From: Ornithinibacillus californiensis
Lineage (GTDB): Bacteria > Bacillota > Bacilli > Bacillales > Amphibacillaceae
Direction of reading: 5' to 3'
Length of the DNA stretch: 64,000 nucleotides
Assembly: GCF_001038485.1 (NCBI RefSeq)
Contig: NZ_LDUE01000068.1
Span: 1 to 64,000, forward strand
Shown here: positions 1-8,972 of the stretch, in pieces
Layout: every line of letters begins with the position of its first letter
Position numbering within the stretch: the first letter of the stretch is position 1
Translations under genes and position numbers: made by a program
The notes under the pieces: generated by a model
The model's input: the letters and a program-made list of their open reading frames with translations, nothing else
The model's database searches: none
What the model was told of the DNA's origin: nothing

Positions 1-60
1 ATCGAACCCACGACCTCACGGGTATGAACCGTACGCTCTCGCCAGCTGAGCTACGCCGCC
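1..60 (-). tRNA. tRNA-Met (CAT), partial at window edge
   Basis: On the minus strand the gene starts at 60 (GGCGGCGTAGCTCAGC) and runs off the left edge inside the T arm (GGGTTCGAT at the edge). The anticodon arm is TACGG-TTCATAC-CCGTG, giving anticodon CAT. The sequence resembles the Bacillus elongator tRNA-Met. A CAT anticodon can also belong to initiator or lysidine-modified Ile tRNA, so the identity is likely but not certain. The 3' end and CCA lie outside the window. Confidence 0.85.
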
Positions 61-70
61 ATTTTAAGAT

Positions 71-145
71 TGGCTCCACAGGTAGGATTCGAACCTACGA
101 CCGATCGGTTAACAGCCGATTGCTCTACCACTGAGCTACTGTGGA
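71..145 (-). tRNA. tRNA-Asn (GTT)
   Basis: A complete 75-nt cloverleaf on the minus strand: acceptor stem TCCACAG pairing with CTGTGGA, D arm with AGCTCAGTGGTAGAGC, anticodon loop CTGTTAA (anticodon GTT, Asn), T arm with GGTTCGAATCC, and an encoded CCA end at 71-73. It lies 10 nt upstream of the partial tRNA-Met in the same orientation, so the two are probably one transcript. Its first ~25 nt plus upstream DNA are repeated at 281-345. Confidence 0.95.
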
Positions 146-280
146 ATAATGTTGATTTTAATTGTTACGTATGTTTTTGAAAGCTTATTCCAAGAAGTTG
201 GACACCTGCATCTTCTAGCCTATTCAAGGTAGTATATGCTTCGGTGTTACTCGTAGCATATTCGGTGGATGTCTTGCTTG

Positions 281-305
281 TTGCTCTACCACTGAGCTAC
301 TGTGG
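281..305 (-). pseudogene. Duplicated 5' fragment of the tRNA-Asn gene
   Basis: Positions 281-305 repeat the first ~25 nt of the tRNA-Asn gene (acceptor strand plus D arm), and similarity continues through the upstream flank to about 345, including the shared AGCTCAGTGGTAGAGCAA and TAATGTT blocks. The whole direct repeat (120-186 versus 281-347) is about 65 bp. The copy has no anticodon or T arm, so it cannot encode a tRNA. It looks like a scar of tandem duplication or of recombination in the tRNA cluster. Confidence 0.8.
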
Positions 306-537
306 AATAATGTTAGTTTAATTTGTTACATGTTTTTTGAAGCTTGCTTGTCTTTCTAATTAAGTGGCACGAGATATAATTTATCATATTCAGCAGTTCG
401 TGTCAATCACTTTTTTTTAAAAGAGTTATGTATCAAAAACGACAATATTTACTATATCACCTTTAATTATAAATATCAATCAAAAAATCATAAAAAACAA
501 AATTAATTTTAAGTTTCCTCCTCTACTTTATAATAAA

Positions 538-567
538 CTCGCACAGTAAAGTTAATTACTGTGCGAG
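538..567 (-). terminator. Terminator of the Na/Pi symporter gene
   Basis: A perfect 12-bp inverted repeat (CTCGCACAGTAA / TTACTGTGCGAG) with a 6-nt loop lies 30 bp after the symporter stop codon. It is followed on the minus strand by the T-rich stretch TTTATTAT. The U-tract is imperfect, but the stem is strong. Confidence 0.7.
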
Positions 568-597
568 AACAAATTACTAATATTATTAATAAACGAT

Positions 598-2229
598 TTA
601 TGAGTGATCATCTAAGACAGCTTCAGCTATATTAACTGCATGGTCTCCAATACGCTCTAGGTTTGAAATAATATCCACAAACACAATTCCTGCTGAAACA
701 CTACAATCCCCTTCATTCATTCGAATGATATGTTTCTTACGGTAATTGCGTTCCATTTTATCAATTTGGTCTTCTTTCTGAACAACAGCAAGAGCTTCTT
801 CGCGATCATCTTTTTCCAATGCTTTGATCGCTTGCTTCACAGTTGACATGGTTAAATCAAACATATTGTTCAGATCTTCTTGGGCTTTCTCTGTAATGAG
901 TACTTTATTAGAAATTTTATAATCAATTAATTCAATTATATTCTCAAAATGATCACCAATTCTCTCAATGTCACGAACCGTGTCCATTAATACAGTATGC
1001 TTAGCACTTTCAAACTCAGACAATGAACCTGAAGATATCTTTATTAGATAATCCGTAATACTTCGATCTAGACTGTTTAATGCACCTTCAATTTGCATGG
1101 CCATGTCGGAATGTTTCATCTGATTTGTTGATAAATATAAATTTGTTTCTTCTAATCCTTGGTGTGCATACTCACCCATGCGAACAATTTCGCTCTTCGC
1201 CTGATCTAATGCAAGAGCTGAAGATTGCTGAATGAAAATAGGATCTAGATGCTTAGGTTTATACTCAATCGTTGTATCCTTTCCAGGAATGATCTTCGTA
1301 ACCATCCATGCAAGTGCGCCAATAAATGGAAACTGTACAACGGTATTAAAAATGTTAAAGCTTCCATGAGCAAATGCAATAGTCATCTCTTCATTTAGAG
1401 AAAGTGAAGACTGCAAGAATACTACAAATTTAGTGAAAACTGGCAGTAGTAACAGGAATATCGTTGTACCTACTAAATTAAATGTCACGTGAACTGCAGC
1501 TGCGCGTCTAGCCGCAATAGTAGCACCAAGGGAGGCTAATACAGCTGTAATGGTGGTACCGATATTATCCCCGAATAATACAGGTAATGCCGCATCAAGT
1601 GTTATAGCACCTTCTGAGAACAATCCTTGCAATATTCCTATGGTTGCACTAGAGCTTTGCACAATTACGGTAAATAGTGTACCTATCACTACACCAAGTA
1701 CAGCATGTTCACTCATACTTAGTGTTAACTCCTGGAACGCCTCTAGAGAACGTAAAGGCTTCATACCACTACTCATTAATTCTAAACCTAAGAATAAAGC
1801 ACCAAATCCAAACACTGCTTGTCCTACCGCAGTAACCTTTTGATGTTTAAAGAAGAAAATTAAAAACGCACCTGCAGCTACAATCGGTAAGGCATATTCT
1901 CCTATATCAATCCCAATGATAAATGCAGTAACAGTCGTACCAATATTGGCACCCATAATTACCCCAATTGCCTGTCTCAGGGTCATAAAACCTGCATTAA
2001 CAAGTCCAACGGTCAATACAGTTGTACCTGAACTACTTTGGATTAAGATCGTTACTACGATACCAGCCAGAACTCCAAGGAATGGATTACTTGTAAATCT
2101 ATCTAAAATGTCGCGTAAACGATCTCCAGCTGATTTTTGTAATCCATCACCCATATATTTAATACCTAATAGAAAAATACCTAAACCACCGATGAATTCA
2201 AAAATCAATTTCTGTACGTCTAGTTCCAA
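598..2229 (-). CDS. Na+/phosphate symporter family protein with PhoU-like C-terminal domain
   Basis: The 543-residue protein has two inverted repeats of the NptA/PNaS family, each with a QSSS motif (residues ~64-67 and ~191-194) followed by GANIGTT (~93-99) or GDNIGTT (~220-226). These residues form the sodium and phosphate sites in the family. About eight membrane segments occupy residues 10-310. The C-terminal ~200 residues are charged and helical, like PhoU. It probably imports inorganic phosphate with Na+ at the plasma membrane, or in some members limits phosphate flux. The start is TTG at 2229, with AGGGGC about 9 nt upstream. It is monocistronic with its own terminator. The family call is firm; substrate and direction are inferred. 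Confidence 0.9.
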   Translation of the reverse strand: MELDVQKLIFEFIGGLGIFLLGIKYMGDGLQKSAGDRLRDILDRFTSNPFLGVLAGIVVTILIQSSSGTTVLTVGLVNAGFMTLRQAIGVIMGANIGTTVTAFIIGIDIGEYALPIVAAGAFLIFFFKHQKVTAVGQAVFGFGALFLGLELMSSGMKPLRSLEAFQELTLSMSEHAVLGVVIGTLFTVIVQSSSATIGILQGLFSEGAITLDAALPVLFGDNIGTTITAVLASLGATIAARRAAAVHVTFNLVGTTIFLLLLPVFTKFVVFLQSSLSLNEEMTIAFAHGSFNIFNTVVQFPFIGALAWMVTKIIPGKDTTIEYKPKHLDPIFIQQSSALALDQAKSEIVRMGEYAHQGLEETNLYLSTNQMKHSDMAMQIEGALNSLDRSITDYLIKISSGSLSEFESAKHTVLMDTVRDIERIGDHFENIIELIDYKISNKVLITEKAQEDLNNMFDLTMSTVKQAIKALEKDDREEALAVVQKEDQIDKMERNYRKKHIIRMNEGDCSVSAGIVFVDIISNLERIGDHAVNIAEAVLDDHS

Positions 2230-2415
2230 TGGATATTCGCCCCTTTTAAGTTATCTTATGTATTCTTGTTAAGACACACCCTAACCATTATTGAAAAAAG
2301 AACACGTTTTGTAAAGCAATTATTAAAAACTTTACATAAAATTTACAAAAGAAGAATTAACTATCTATAAAACTATTGTGTGTAATTACAAAAAAAAAAT
2401 TCCTAAGGTGGGCCC

Positions 2416-3051
2416 TTAAGAATTATTTATCTGTTCTACTAATATCTTCGTACCATCAACTTGAGTTACGACCACCCGAGTACCTTTAGGTATCCATTGA
2501 CCATTAGATACTGCACTATAATCTTTATTTCCCACCCTTATTGTTCCTACGGGGCGTAAATCATTAAGCGTTATAGCTTCTTGACTTAATAAGGATTTAT
2601 ATTCAGCATTTAAAGAATTATAGCCTGCTTCACTTGTTAATTTATCTTTTAGTGTAATTTTATTCCACATATCTCGATGCTTAAATACCTTAAGGAAGAA
2701 CATGGACCCCATTGCACCTAATAATACACCCAGTACAGCATATGTTCCTGTAGCAAAATTTGGTGCTGGTAATGCTACAGCTACGAGCATACTCGCAGTA
2801 CCAATTACAGCCAATGTTCCATCATTCAGTACTTTACCATCAATAATAATTAGGACAATTCCTACAAAATAAATGATAAGCATAAGAATAAGGGAGTTAG
2901 TCTCTAAATATACTGAGAAATAAACAGTAATAAATCCGATACCTAATAAAGCAAATATCCCCCTCATATTAACTAACACTTCACCGATTAGAAATAAAGT
3001 TGCCAACCCTGTAATTACTATTGCAATCCATTCCTGAGAAAATATTTCCAT
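2416..3051 (-). CDS. Short NfeD family membrane protein
   Basis: The 211-residue protein has four to five hydrophobic segments in its first ~130 residues and a soluble C-terminal module (about 155-208, with LRPVGTIRVGNKDYSAVSNG and KGTRVVVTQVDG) typical of the NfeD OB-fold. It lacks the N-terminal ClpP-like protease domain of long NfeD proteins such as the one at 27269-28591. NfeD proteins usually act beside flotillin/SPFH proteins in membrane microdomains, but no flotillin gene is adjacent here; the only one in the window is floA, far away. It could pair with FloA or work alone. ATG start preceded by GGGAGAAGC. Confidence 0.85.
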   Translation of the reverse strand: MEIFSQEWIAIVITGLATLFLIGEVLVNMRGIFALLGIGFITVYFSVYLETNSLILMLIIYFVGIVLIIIDGKVLNDGTLAVIGTASMLVAVALPAPNFATGTYAVLGVLLGAMGSMFFLKVFKHRDMWNKITLKDKLTSEAGYNSLNAEYKSLLSQEAITLNDLRPVGTIRVGNKDYSAVSNGQWIPKGTRVVVTQVDGTKILVEQINNS

Positions 3052-3129
3052 ATGCTTCTCCCTCTCTTAGGTAATCTTTCTTTATATACGTATAACGAAT
3101 AAAAAGGGTTTCATAATAAGGAGTAAATT

Positions 3130-3462
3130 ATGAAAAAGTTAATTGTTAATATTTTCATTATACTATTTCTCATCAGTATCTATAAAGACTTATATTCTGG
3201 AACAGACTTATCTAACCCTTATAAGGAAAAAACTACCAATGAGGTTACTTCCAGTCCGGACTCCGAATATGATGTAGTAAAAATCAAAATCGTACCAGGT
3301 GATACTGTAATATCAATTATCGAAAGACTCAACCCGACCTTGAATAATTTTAATATTGATGAAATAATTACCGATTTTTCAACACTAAATCCTAACACCG
3401 AACCGAATAATCTTCAGAACAATCGCTTTTATTTTTTTCCAAAATATACAAATGGAAAATGA
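3130..3462 (+). CDS. yqfZ: YqfZ-like LysM-domain protein
   Basis: A 110-residue protein with an N-terminal hydrophobic segment (residues 3-18) followed by a short linker and a weak LysM-like module (about 49-106, VKIKIVPGDTVISIIERLNP). LysM modules bind peptidoglycan, so it is probably exported or membrane-anchored outside the cell. RBS is AAGGAG before the ATG. It stands alone on the plus strand between the short nfeD and yqfX-like genes, in the same chromosomal neighbourhood as yqfZ in B. subtilis. The neighbouring ispG and zur genes of that region are absent here. Assignment rests on position and domain rather than strong identity. Confidence 0.65.
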   Translation: MKKLIVNIFIILFLISIYKDLYSGTDLSNPYKEKTTNEVTSSPDSEYDVVKIKIVPGDTVISIIERLNPTLNNFNIDEIITDFSTLNPNTEPNNLQNNRFYFFPKYTNGK

Positions 3463-3487
3463 GGCTAGGTCATTGACCTAGCCTCAT
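3459..3487. terminator. Near-perfect palindrome between convergent genes
   Basis: ATGAGGCTAGGTCA and TGACCTAGCCTCAT are complementary with a 1-nt centre, and the palindrome includes the stop codon of the yqfZ-like gene. It lies between two convergent genes and could stop transcription both ways, but neither side has a clear U-tract. It may therefore be a processing or pausing hairpin. Confidence 0.45.
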
Positions 3488-3490
3488 CGT

Positions 3491-3862
3491 TTATACAAAT
3501 GGCAATATAAACAGTGTAATTAAAATGGAGATTGCTCCAGCAGCAATTGCAATATTACCTAGTGTATTGGCATGGCGATTTCGTGCGATGAACCCTACTA
3601 TAATCCCTGCACCACCTAGAAGGATAGGTGCCCAGAAGAATGATGCAATTGATAATGCCAGGGCAATCCAACCTATAGAAGTATTGGCCTCTGTTTGATC
3701 ATTATTAACTGTAACATTTCTGCGGTAATCATCTGCGGTTAACTCGGCAGCCGTTTCTTCATCACGACTACTGTAGATTCCATCTGTATGACGTGCAGTA
3801 TAATCCTCTTCACCATGCTTTGGAGCATTCTCAACATCATTTGTACGATTGTAATCGTCCAT
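3491..3862 (-). CDS. yqfX: YqfX-like membrane protein
   Basis: A 123-residue protein with an acidic, hydrophilic N-terminal half (residues 1-60) and two closely spaced membrane segments (about 63-90 and 98-122) with a GGAGIIVGFIARNRHANTLG linker typical of DUF4190/YqfX-type proteins. Function is not known. The order between yqfZ and yqfT relatives matches B. subtilis yqfX. ATG start at 3862 with GAAGGAGGTC upstream, a very strong RBS. Confidence 0.7.
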   Translation of the reverse strand: MDDYNRTNDVENAPKHGEEDYTARHTDGIYSSRDEETAAELTADDYRRNVTVNNDQTEANTSIGWIALALSIASFFWAPILLGGAGIIVGFIARNRHANTLGNIAIAAGAISILITLFILPFV

Positions 3863-4036
3863 ATAATTGACCTCCTTCTTTAATGATGAGGTGCAGTTCT
3901 AGTTTATGAAGAAACAAGGATTTCTATCATGTTACTTTTTGCCATGGAAATTAACCCATTTCGGAACAAACTTTATAAAACAAGTTGAAAATTAACTTCC
4001 CTAAGCATATAGTGATAAGCAGAAGGAGGTATTAAT

Positions 4037-4321
4037 ATGTCCATCTTTATTAAGCAAATAATTCTAAGTAAAATGAAACAAATTAGCCCTAGTGATGTAT
4101 TCCATTACTCTCAGGAATATGGATTTACAATTTCAAGACAACAAGCACAAGAAATATCGAATTATGTACGTAGAAATCGAGTGAACCCTTTTGAAAGGAA
4201 AGAACGAGAAAAGATGCTTAAAGATTTAAGTGAGATTACGGATCGTGAAACAGCAATAAAAGCTAATCAACTTTTTCAAGAACTGATAAAATCGTATGGG
4301 TTAGAGCACTTATTTAATTAA
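4037..4321 (+). CDS. yqfT: YqfT-like DUF2624 protein
   Basis: A 94-residue, soluble, charged, mostly helical protein. The text QISPSDVFHYSQEYGFTISR followed by a helix with EISNYVRRNRVNPFERKERE is characteristic of the DUF2624 family (YqfT in B. subtilis), whose function is unknown. RBS AGAAGGAGG precedes the ATG. It is convergent with nfo and shares a bidirectional terminator with it, as in the B. subtilis order nfo-yqfT. Confidence 0.8.
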   Translation: MSIFIKQIILSKMKQISPSDVFHYSQEYGFTISRQQAQEISNYVRRNRVNPFERKEREKMLKDLSEITDRETAIKANQLFQELIKSYGLEHLFN

Positions 4322-4325
4322 AAAA

Positions 4326-4363
4326 GCTACCTTTTAAAGGTTTATATACACCTTTAAGGTAGC
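4326..4363. terminator. Bidirectional terminator between yqfT and nfo
   Basis: GCTACCTT(TT)AAAGG pairs with CCTTTAAGGTAGC around a 10-nt loop. It is preceded by A5 and followed by CTTTTTA, so it has a U-tract in both directions. The position between convergent genes fits a shared terminator. Confidence 0.85.
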
Positions 4364-4371
4364 CTTTTTAT

Positions 4372-5265
4372 TTATTGATTTAGAATTACTTCTTGAAGCT
4401 CCGGTTTGAATGATCCATTACGTATCATTTCAATTTCGAATTTATATGGAGGTTTTTTATCTTTTTTATCCAGGCCAACATATGGTGTTTCTAATATTTT
4501 TGGTAGTTCAGCTAACTGCGGATGATGAACGATGTAATGTAATGCATCAAACCCAATATGGCCAAATCCGATATTTTCATGTCGGTCTTTCTGTGCTCCA
4601 CGCACATTTTTAGAATCATTAACGTGAACCACTTTTATACGATCGACGCCAATAATTTTATCAAATTGTTCGAGAACACCATCAAAATCATTCACTATGT
4701 CATAACCAGCATCATGAATATGACAAGTATCAAGGCATACCGATAGCTTATCATTATGGGTTACTCCATCGATTATCTGGGCTAATTCTTCAAAGTTTCT
4801 ACCAATTTCCGAACCTTTTCCAGCCATCGTTTCTAATGCAATTTGAACTTTATCATTTTTATCCAATACTTCATTTAAACCTTCAATGATTCTTTTTATT
4901 CCTTCTTCTGGACCAGCACCTACGTGAGCACCAGGATGAAGAACAATTTGCTTTGCACCAATTGCTTCTGTTCGGTCAATTTCACTTCTTAGGAAATTAA
5001 CACCTAGTTCAAAGGTTTCTGGCTTTGTCGTATTTCCGATATTGATGATATACGGTGCATGTACAACTATATTATCAATACCATTATCAGCCATGTGTTT
5101 AATTCCTTCTTCAATGTTTAATTCTTCAATAGGTTTTCTTCTCGTATTTTGAGGTGCTCCAGTGTAAATCATAAAAGTATTTGCCCCGTATGAAACAGCT
5201 TCCTCACTAGAAGCTAGGAGCATTTTCTTCCCACTCATTGATACATGTGATCCGATTTTTAGCAT
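4372..5265 (-). CDS. nfo: Endonuclease IV (AP endonuclease)
   Basis: The 297-residue protein matches the AP endonuclease 2 family: [12 protein letters not shown] (about 67-78), [13 protein letters not shown] (~145-157), [13 protein letters not shown] (~177-189) and VNDSKN...[12 protein letters not shown] (~214-236) carry the His, Glu and Asp ligands of the three-zinc site. It cleaves DNA 5' to abasic sites in base-excision repair and protects spore DNA in B. subtilis together with ExoA. It lies 19 bp downstream of cshB, so the two probably share a transcript. Length is usual for the family. Confidence 0.96.
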   Translation of the reverse strand: MLKIGSHVSMSGKKMLLASSEEAVSYGANTFMIYTGAPQNTRRKPIEELNIEEGIKHMADNGIDNIVVHAPYIINIGNTTKPETFELGVNFLRSEIDRTEAIGAKQIVLHPGAHVGAGPEEGIKRIIEGLNEVLDKNDKVQIALETMAGKGSEIGRNFEELAQIIDGVTHNDKLSVCLDTCHIHDAGYDIVNDFDGVLEQFDKIIGVDRIKVVHVNDSKNVRGAQKDRHENIGFGHIGFDALHYIVHHPQLAELPKILETPYVGLDKKDKKPPYKFEIEMIRNGSFKPELQEVILNQ

Positions 5266-5284
5266 TACGATTTCTCTCTCCCCA

Positions 5285-6595
5285 TTATCTCTTTCTATTT
5301 TTAGATTTAATAATATTTTTCTTGATGGACTCTTGCTGTTTTTTCATCTTTTTCTTGTAGCCTGGTTTTACCTTTTTCGGTTTACGAACATGTTTCCAAG
5401 CTTCTTTTTCTACATTGGTAGTTGTTTTAAGTCGAAGGTTACGTTCGTTCCAAGACTTTGCATCTTTCCATTCACCATTTCTAACATCATAAAAAATAAA
5501 TTCAAGTCCCTTTTGTTCCAGTTTATCAATTAACTTCAGGTCATCTTCTCTGTACAAGCTTATAGCCGTACCTTCCATGCCTGCTCTAGCAGTTCTTCCT
5601 ACGCGATGGATGTAAAACTCCTCTTCTTTCGGAAGTTGAGCATTAATAACGTGACTTACTCCTTTAATATCAATCCCTCTGGATGCTAAATCTGTTGCAA
5701 CGATATATTGATATTTGAGGCTTTGTACTTCCTTTAATACTCTTTTACGTTCGCGAGGGGTTAATCCCCCGTGTATCATTCCCACATTTAAACCTTTATC
5801 TAATAATTTTTCATGTAACTTATTAGCATTTTCTTTACCATTTGTAAAAATGATAGCGAGGTAAGGATTAATCGCCTTCGAAATCTCAAAAATTATGTCA
5901 TCTTCTTCACGATGCTTTATGGCGATTAATCGGTGCTCCATTGTTTCTGGAGACAATTCATTTGCTATCTTTACATGTAATGGGTTTTCTAAATATTTTT
6001 TAAAGAAGTGTTCTAATCGTTGTGGAATAGTTGCAGAAAATACCATTAATTGAATATTTTGTTTACAGCGAACTAATAATTGATCTACATCATCAATAAA
6101 GCCTAAATCAAGCATTAAATCTGCTTCATCAATAACAAATGAATTAGCAGAGTAAATAGAAATAGCTTCCTCTTTTACTAGGTCCAGAATTCGTCCAGGC
6201 GTACCAACGATGATGTGTGGTGGTTCTTTTAATTTATCCATCATCTTTTGCTTATCAGTTCCACCAACTAACAGTTTTGCTTTCCAAACTTCTTCTTTTC
6301 CTGCAAGCTTAATTATCTTTTTTACTTCATCATATAGCTGTGATGCGAGTTCTCTTGTCGGAGCAGTGATAATACTTTGAACTTCTTTTTGTTCTTCTAC
6401 CAACTTGTTAAAAATTGGAAGAAGAAATGAGTGTGTTTTACCTGATCCTGTATGGGATTGTCCAATAACACTTTTCCCTTTTTTAATAGCTGGAATAACC
6501 TTTTCCTGAATCTCCGTTGGTTGATGGAATTCAAGCTTTTCTATGACCTCCATCATGACTGGATTAAATGATAACGTTTTAAATGTTTTATTCAT
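5285..6595 (-). CDS. cshB: DEAD-box RNA helicase CshB
   Basis: A DEAD-box helicase with Q motif (KTLSFNP near the N terminus), Walker [15 protein letters not shown] in [16 protein letters not shown] in VFSATIP and [10 protein letters not shown]. The C-terminal tail is Lys/Arg-rich, suited to RNA binding. In B. subtilis CshB (YqfR) acts in cold-shock RNA remodelling and the RNA degradosome. The ATG at 6595 is chosen because AAAGGAG lies 8 nt upstream; an open frame 9 codons longer lacks such a site. 436 residues. Neighbours nfo and yqfO match the B. subtilis order. Confidence 0.94.
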   Translation of the reverse strand: MNKTFKTLSFNPVMMEVIEKLEFHQPTEIQEKVIPAIKKGKSVIGQSHTGSGKTHSFLLPIFNKLVEEQKEVQSIITAPTRELASQLYDEVKKIIKLAGKEEVWKAKLLVGGTDKQKMMDKLKEPPHIIVGTPGRILDLVKEEAISIYSANSFVIDEADLMLDLGFIDDVDQLLVRCKQNIQLMVFSATIPQRLEHFFKKYLENPLHVKIANELSPETMEHRLIAIKHREEDDIIFEISKAINPYLAIIFTNGKENANKLHEKLLDKGLNVGMIHGGLTPRERKRVLKEVQSLKYQYIVATDLASRGIDIKGVSHVINAQLPKEEEFYIHRVGRTARAGMEGTAISLYREDDLKLIDKLEQKGLEFIFYDVRNGEWKDAKSWNERNLRLKTTTNVEKEAWKHVRKPKKVKPGYKKKMKKQQESIKKNIIKSKNRKR

Positions 6596-6631
6596 GAGAA
6601 ATTCTCCTTTAATACCTTCCAAAACTATAAA

Positions 6632-7759
6632 CTATCTGTATTGAAACGGGTCCGTATTCTTTTTGGATACCATAATTTCAATCGATTTGTCCAAAGTTGC
6701 TTCTTGGCTTATCTTCTCTTCTAAATACTTTTTTGTACCTTGTTTCATCACTTGTTCTATATAATGCCCAGCATCGATAACAGAAATTCCCATTTCAATT
6801 GCTTCTTGTGCAAAATGAAAAGTCATATCGCCAGTAATATACACATCGGCTTTTTTATGTAAAGCTGCGTGCATATATTTTTCTCCACTGCCACCTAAAA
6901 TAGCTACTCTTTTTACCTTACTATCTAGGTTGCCTGAGACTCTAACCTTATCTACTTCAAATACTTTTTTCACGTGTTCTATAAATTCTTTAAGGCTAAT
7001 TACTTCTTTAACAGTCCCTATTCGCCCTAATCCATAAGATTCCCCTTTGTTATTTAAAGGGTATACATCGTATGCAACTTCTTCATACGGATGTGCATTA
7101 ATGACGGCAGTTAGCGTATTCGATAAATTTGAATTCTTAACAATTGATTCAACCTTAACTTCTTGTACACTTTCAATCTTATCTAGTTCTCCAATAAAGG
7201 GATTCGAACCACTTAATGGCTGAAATGTACCTGTCCCATTCGTTTGAAATGTACAATCGCTATAATTACCAATATGCCCTGCTCCTTCGTTAGATAGCGC
7301 ATTGGTAATTGCACTTACATGTGTTTCGGGCACATAAATAGCTATTTTATATAGGGATTCCTGATTAGTTTCCACTAATATGTCTTTGTTCTCTAGTCCC
7401 AATAAATCAGCTAACATATCATTAACACCACCTGTAGCAACATCAAGATTAGTATGTGCTGCAAAGACTGTGATATCATGGTCAATCAATTTCTTAATTA
7501 GTCTTCCACGCCAATGGTCCAGGTTAATTTGTTTTAGCGGCTTAAAAAATAAAGGGTGATGAGCAATGATTAGATCTACCTCATTCTCAATCGCTTCATC
7601 TACTACCGTTTCAAGAACATCTAACGTAACCATAATTTTTTTTACAGGTTTAGTATGAGAACCTATTTGCAACCCTATATTATCCCAATCATAAGCAAAC
7701 GATGTCGGTGCCCAAGCGTCTATTATTTTGAAAATATCGGAATTAGTTGTTTGGGCCAT
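6632..7759 (-). CDS. yqfO: Nif3-like dinuclear metal centre protein (YqfO)
   Basis: The 375-residue protein has the two halves of the NIF3/DUF34 metal-binding fold. IIAHHPLFFK and FAAHTNLDVATGGVND in the N-terminal half and GDMTFHFAQEA plus DAGHYIEQ near the C terminus supply the His/Asp/Glu ligands. A middle insertion (about 130-245) corresponds to the PII-like domain seen in Bacillus members. The biochemical role is not settled in the family; links to GTP cyclohydrolase regulation or metal handling are proposed. Its start overlaps the end of trmK by 17 nt, indicating translational coupling. RBS GGGAGG. Confidence 0.92.
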   Translation of the reverse strand: MAQTTNSDIFKIIDAWAPTSFAYDWDNIGLQIGSHTKPVKKIMVTLDVLETVVDEAIENEVDLIIAHHPLFFKPLKQINLDHWRGRLIKKLIDHDITVFAAHTNLDVATGGVNDMLADLLGLENKDILVETNQESLYKIAIYVPETHVSAITNALSNEGAGHIGNYSDCTFQTNGTGTFQPLSGSNPFIGELDKIESVQEVKVESIVKNSNLSNTLTAVINAHPYEEVAYDVYPLNNKGESYGLGRIGTVKEVISLKEFIEHVKKVFEVDKVRVSGNLDSKVKRVAILGGSGEKYMHAALHKKADVYITGDMTFHFAQEAIEMGISVIDAGHYIEQVMKQGTKKYLEEKISQEATLDKSIEIMVSKKNTDPFQYR

Positions 7760-8453
7760 CTTCCAATACCTCCCTAATCCATTCTAATTGCTCTTGAAAT
7801 TTATTGATTTTCGAAATATCTTGCACCTTAGCATTTTTCATCTGATTAATAATTCGACCCAGTTTCTCATATTCAGAATGCCATTTTTTATAGAATAAAG
7901 GATTTCGCTCCTCTAACAGAATTGGGCCGAAAAGAAGTTCTCGTTCAGTCAACTGATTTGAATCTGGTCTTCTTTTACCTACAACGATTTCATAAATATG
8001 CCCATTCTCTTCTAAAATAGCTTCATCGTATATACTAAAACCGTTTTCTACGTACCAACTTCTCACATTCTTTTCGTCAATGTTTGGTTGCGCAATAATT
8101 AAATTTACTTTTCCAAGCTTTTCTTTGCCACTTTCCAAGATGGAGCGAATTAACGATCCGCCCATTCCAGCGATTACTACCTGATTAACTTCGTCTTGTT
8201 GTAATACAGATAATCCATCGCCAAGTCTCGCATCAACTACTTTATCTAAGCTATACAAATTAATGGTCTCTCTAGCACTAGCTAATGGACCTTCATTGAC
8301 TTCCCCTGCAATTGCCCGAGCTTCAGGGTCCTTCTTGCAAATATAACATGGAAGATAAGCGTGATCGGAACCTATATCAGCAAAATTTGCTCCCGTTGGT
8401 AGATAAGATGCAACCTTTAACAGCCGTTTTGACAGTTTAATATCCTCCGCCAT
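7743..8453 (-). CDS. trmK: tRNA (adenine-22-N1)-methyltransferase
   Basis: A 236-residue Rossmann methyltransferase. The SAM-binding text ADIGSDHAYLPCYI (about 24-37) and the IIAQPN motif (~119-124) fit TrmK (YqfN), which makes m1A at position 22 of Ser, Tyr and related tRNAs. The C-terminal ~70 residues form a charged helical coiled-coil tail, also typical. It overlaps yqfO by 17 nt. A terminator at 8489-8516 separates it from cccA upstream, so it needs its own promoter or read-through. Confidence 0.94.
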   Translation of the reverse strand: MAEDIKLSKRLLKVASYLPTGANFADIGSDHAYLPCYICKKDPEARAIAGEVNEGPLASARETINLYSLDKVVDARLGDGLSVLQQDEVNQVVIAGMGGSLIRSILESGKEKLGKVNLIIAQPNIDEKNVRSWYVENGFSIYDEAILEENGHIYEIVVGKRRPDSNQLTERELLFGPILLEERNPLFYKKWHSEYEKLGRIINQMKNAKVQDISKINKFQEQLEWIREVLEDGPNN

Positions 8454-8488
8454 GAGTAACCTCCAATATAGTTAGAAATATAAAAGAA

Positions 8489-8516
8489 AAGCTTTCTGTA
8501 TATAGCAGAAAGCTTT
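8489..8516 (-). terminator. Terminator after cccA
   Basis: AAAGCTTTCTG pairs with CAGAAAGCTTT on the minus strand, followed by TCTTTTATATT. It lies directly after the cccA stop codon and before trmK. The stem is perfect and the U-tract moderate. Confidence 0.75.
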
Positions 8517-8529
8517 CCCCCGCAACTAA

Positions 8530-8895
8530 TTATTTTTTCTCGCTTAACCATTCAGAAATAATAGCAATTTCTTGTTCAGCAAGCTTTCCATTAAATGAAG
8601 GCATTCCATTATCTGTACCATTGGTAATTATTTCTTTAATTTCATCTAAAGATAATTCAGCACCAATAGCAGATAAAGCTGGGCCTCCCCCACCTGCTAG
8701 ATCAGCCCCATGACACATTAGACAGTTAGCTTCATAGATAGCTGTTGGATCTTCCACAATTTCCTCTTCTGCTTGTCCGTGGTCATCACCAGCAAGTTCT
8801 GCACGTTGGTTGATGCCGACAAAAGCGATTACAATTACTACTAGTATCCCAGTTATAGCAATTAATGCATATGGGATTAATGGGTTTCGTTTCAT
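8530..8895 (-). CDS. cccA: Membrane-anchored cytochrome c-550
   Basis: 121 residues: a single N-terminal membrane segment (about 9-28), an acidic linker (~36-50) and a small class I c-type cytochrome domain. The haem motif CLMCH is at 58-62 and the axial Met is probably M98 in NGMPSF. It carries electrons on the outer face of the membrane. The start at 8895 follows AAGGAGG (8 nt spacing); the longer open frame has no better site. In B. subtilis cccA sits just downstream of sigA, as here. Confidence 0.93.
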   Translation of the reverse strand: MKRNPLIPYALIAITGILVVIVIAFVGINQRAELAGDDHGQAEEEIVEDPTAIYEANCLMCHGADLAGGGGPALSAIGAELSLDEIKEIITNGTDNGMPSFNGKLAEQEIAIISEWLSEKK

Positions 8896-8972
8896 TAGTA
8901 TTTCCTCCTTATGTATCCCCGGAATATAAAAATTATTCCACAAAGCTATATCTATTCTATATGAAAATCTCT

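Larger units (their letters stand above)
146..597. other. Intergenic region between tRNA-Asn and the Na/Pi symporter
   Basis: This stretch holds the tRNA-Asn 5' fragment (281-305), about 100 bp of unique DNA between the two repeat copies, an AT-rich leader for the tRNA genes, and the symporter terminator at 538-567. On the minus strand one frame from about 280 to 164 stays open for 37 codons (ending ...LEDAGVQLLGISFQK..) but has no start codon and no recognised similarity. I do not call it a gene. Confidence 0.5.

Noticed and set aside
164-280. Minus-strand 37-codon frame between the tRNA-Asn copies
   Set aside because: No start codon or RBS, a stop in the tRNA fragment just upstream, and an open run this short is expected by chance often enough.
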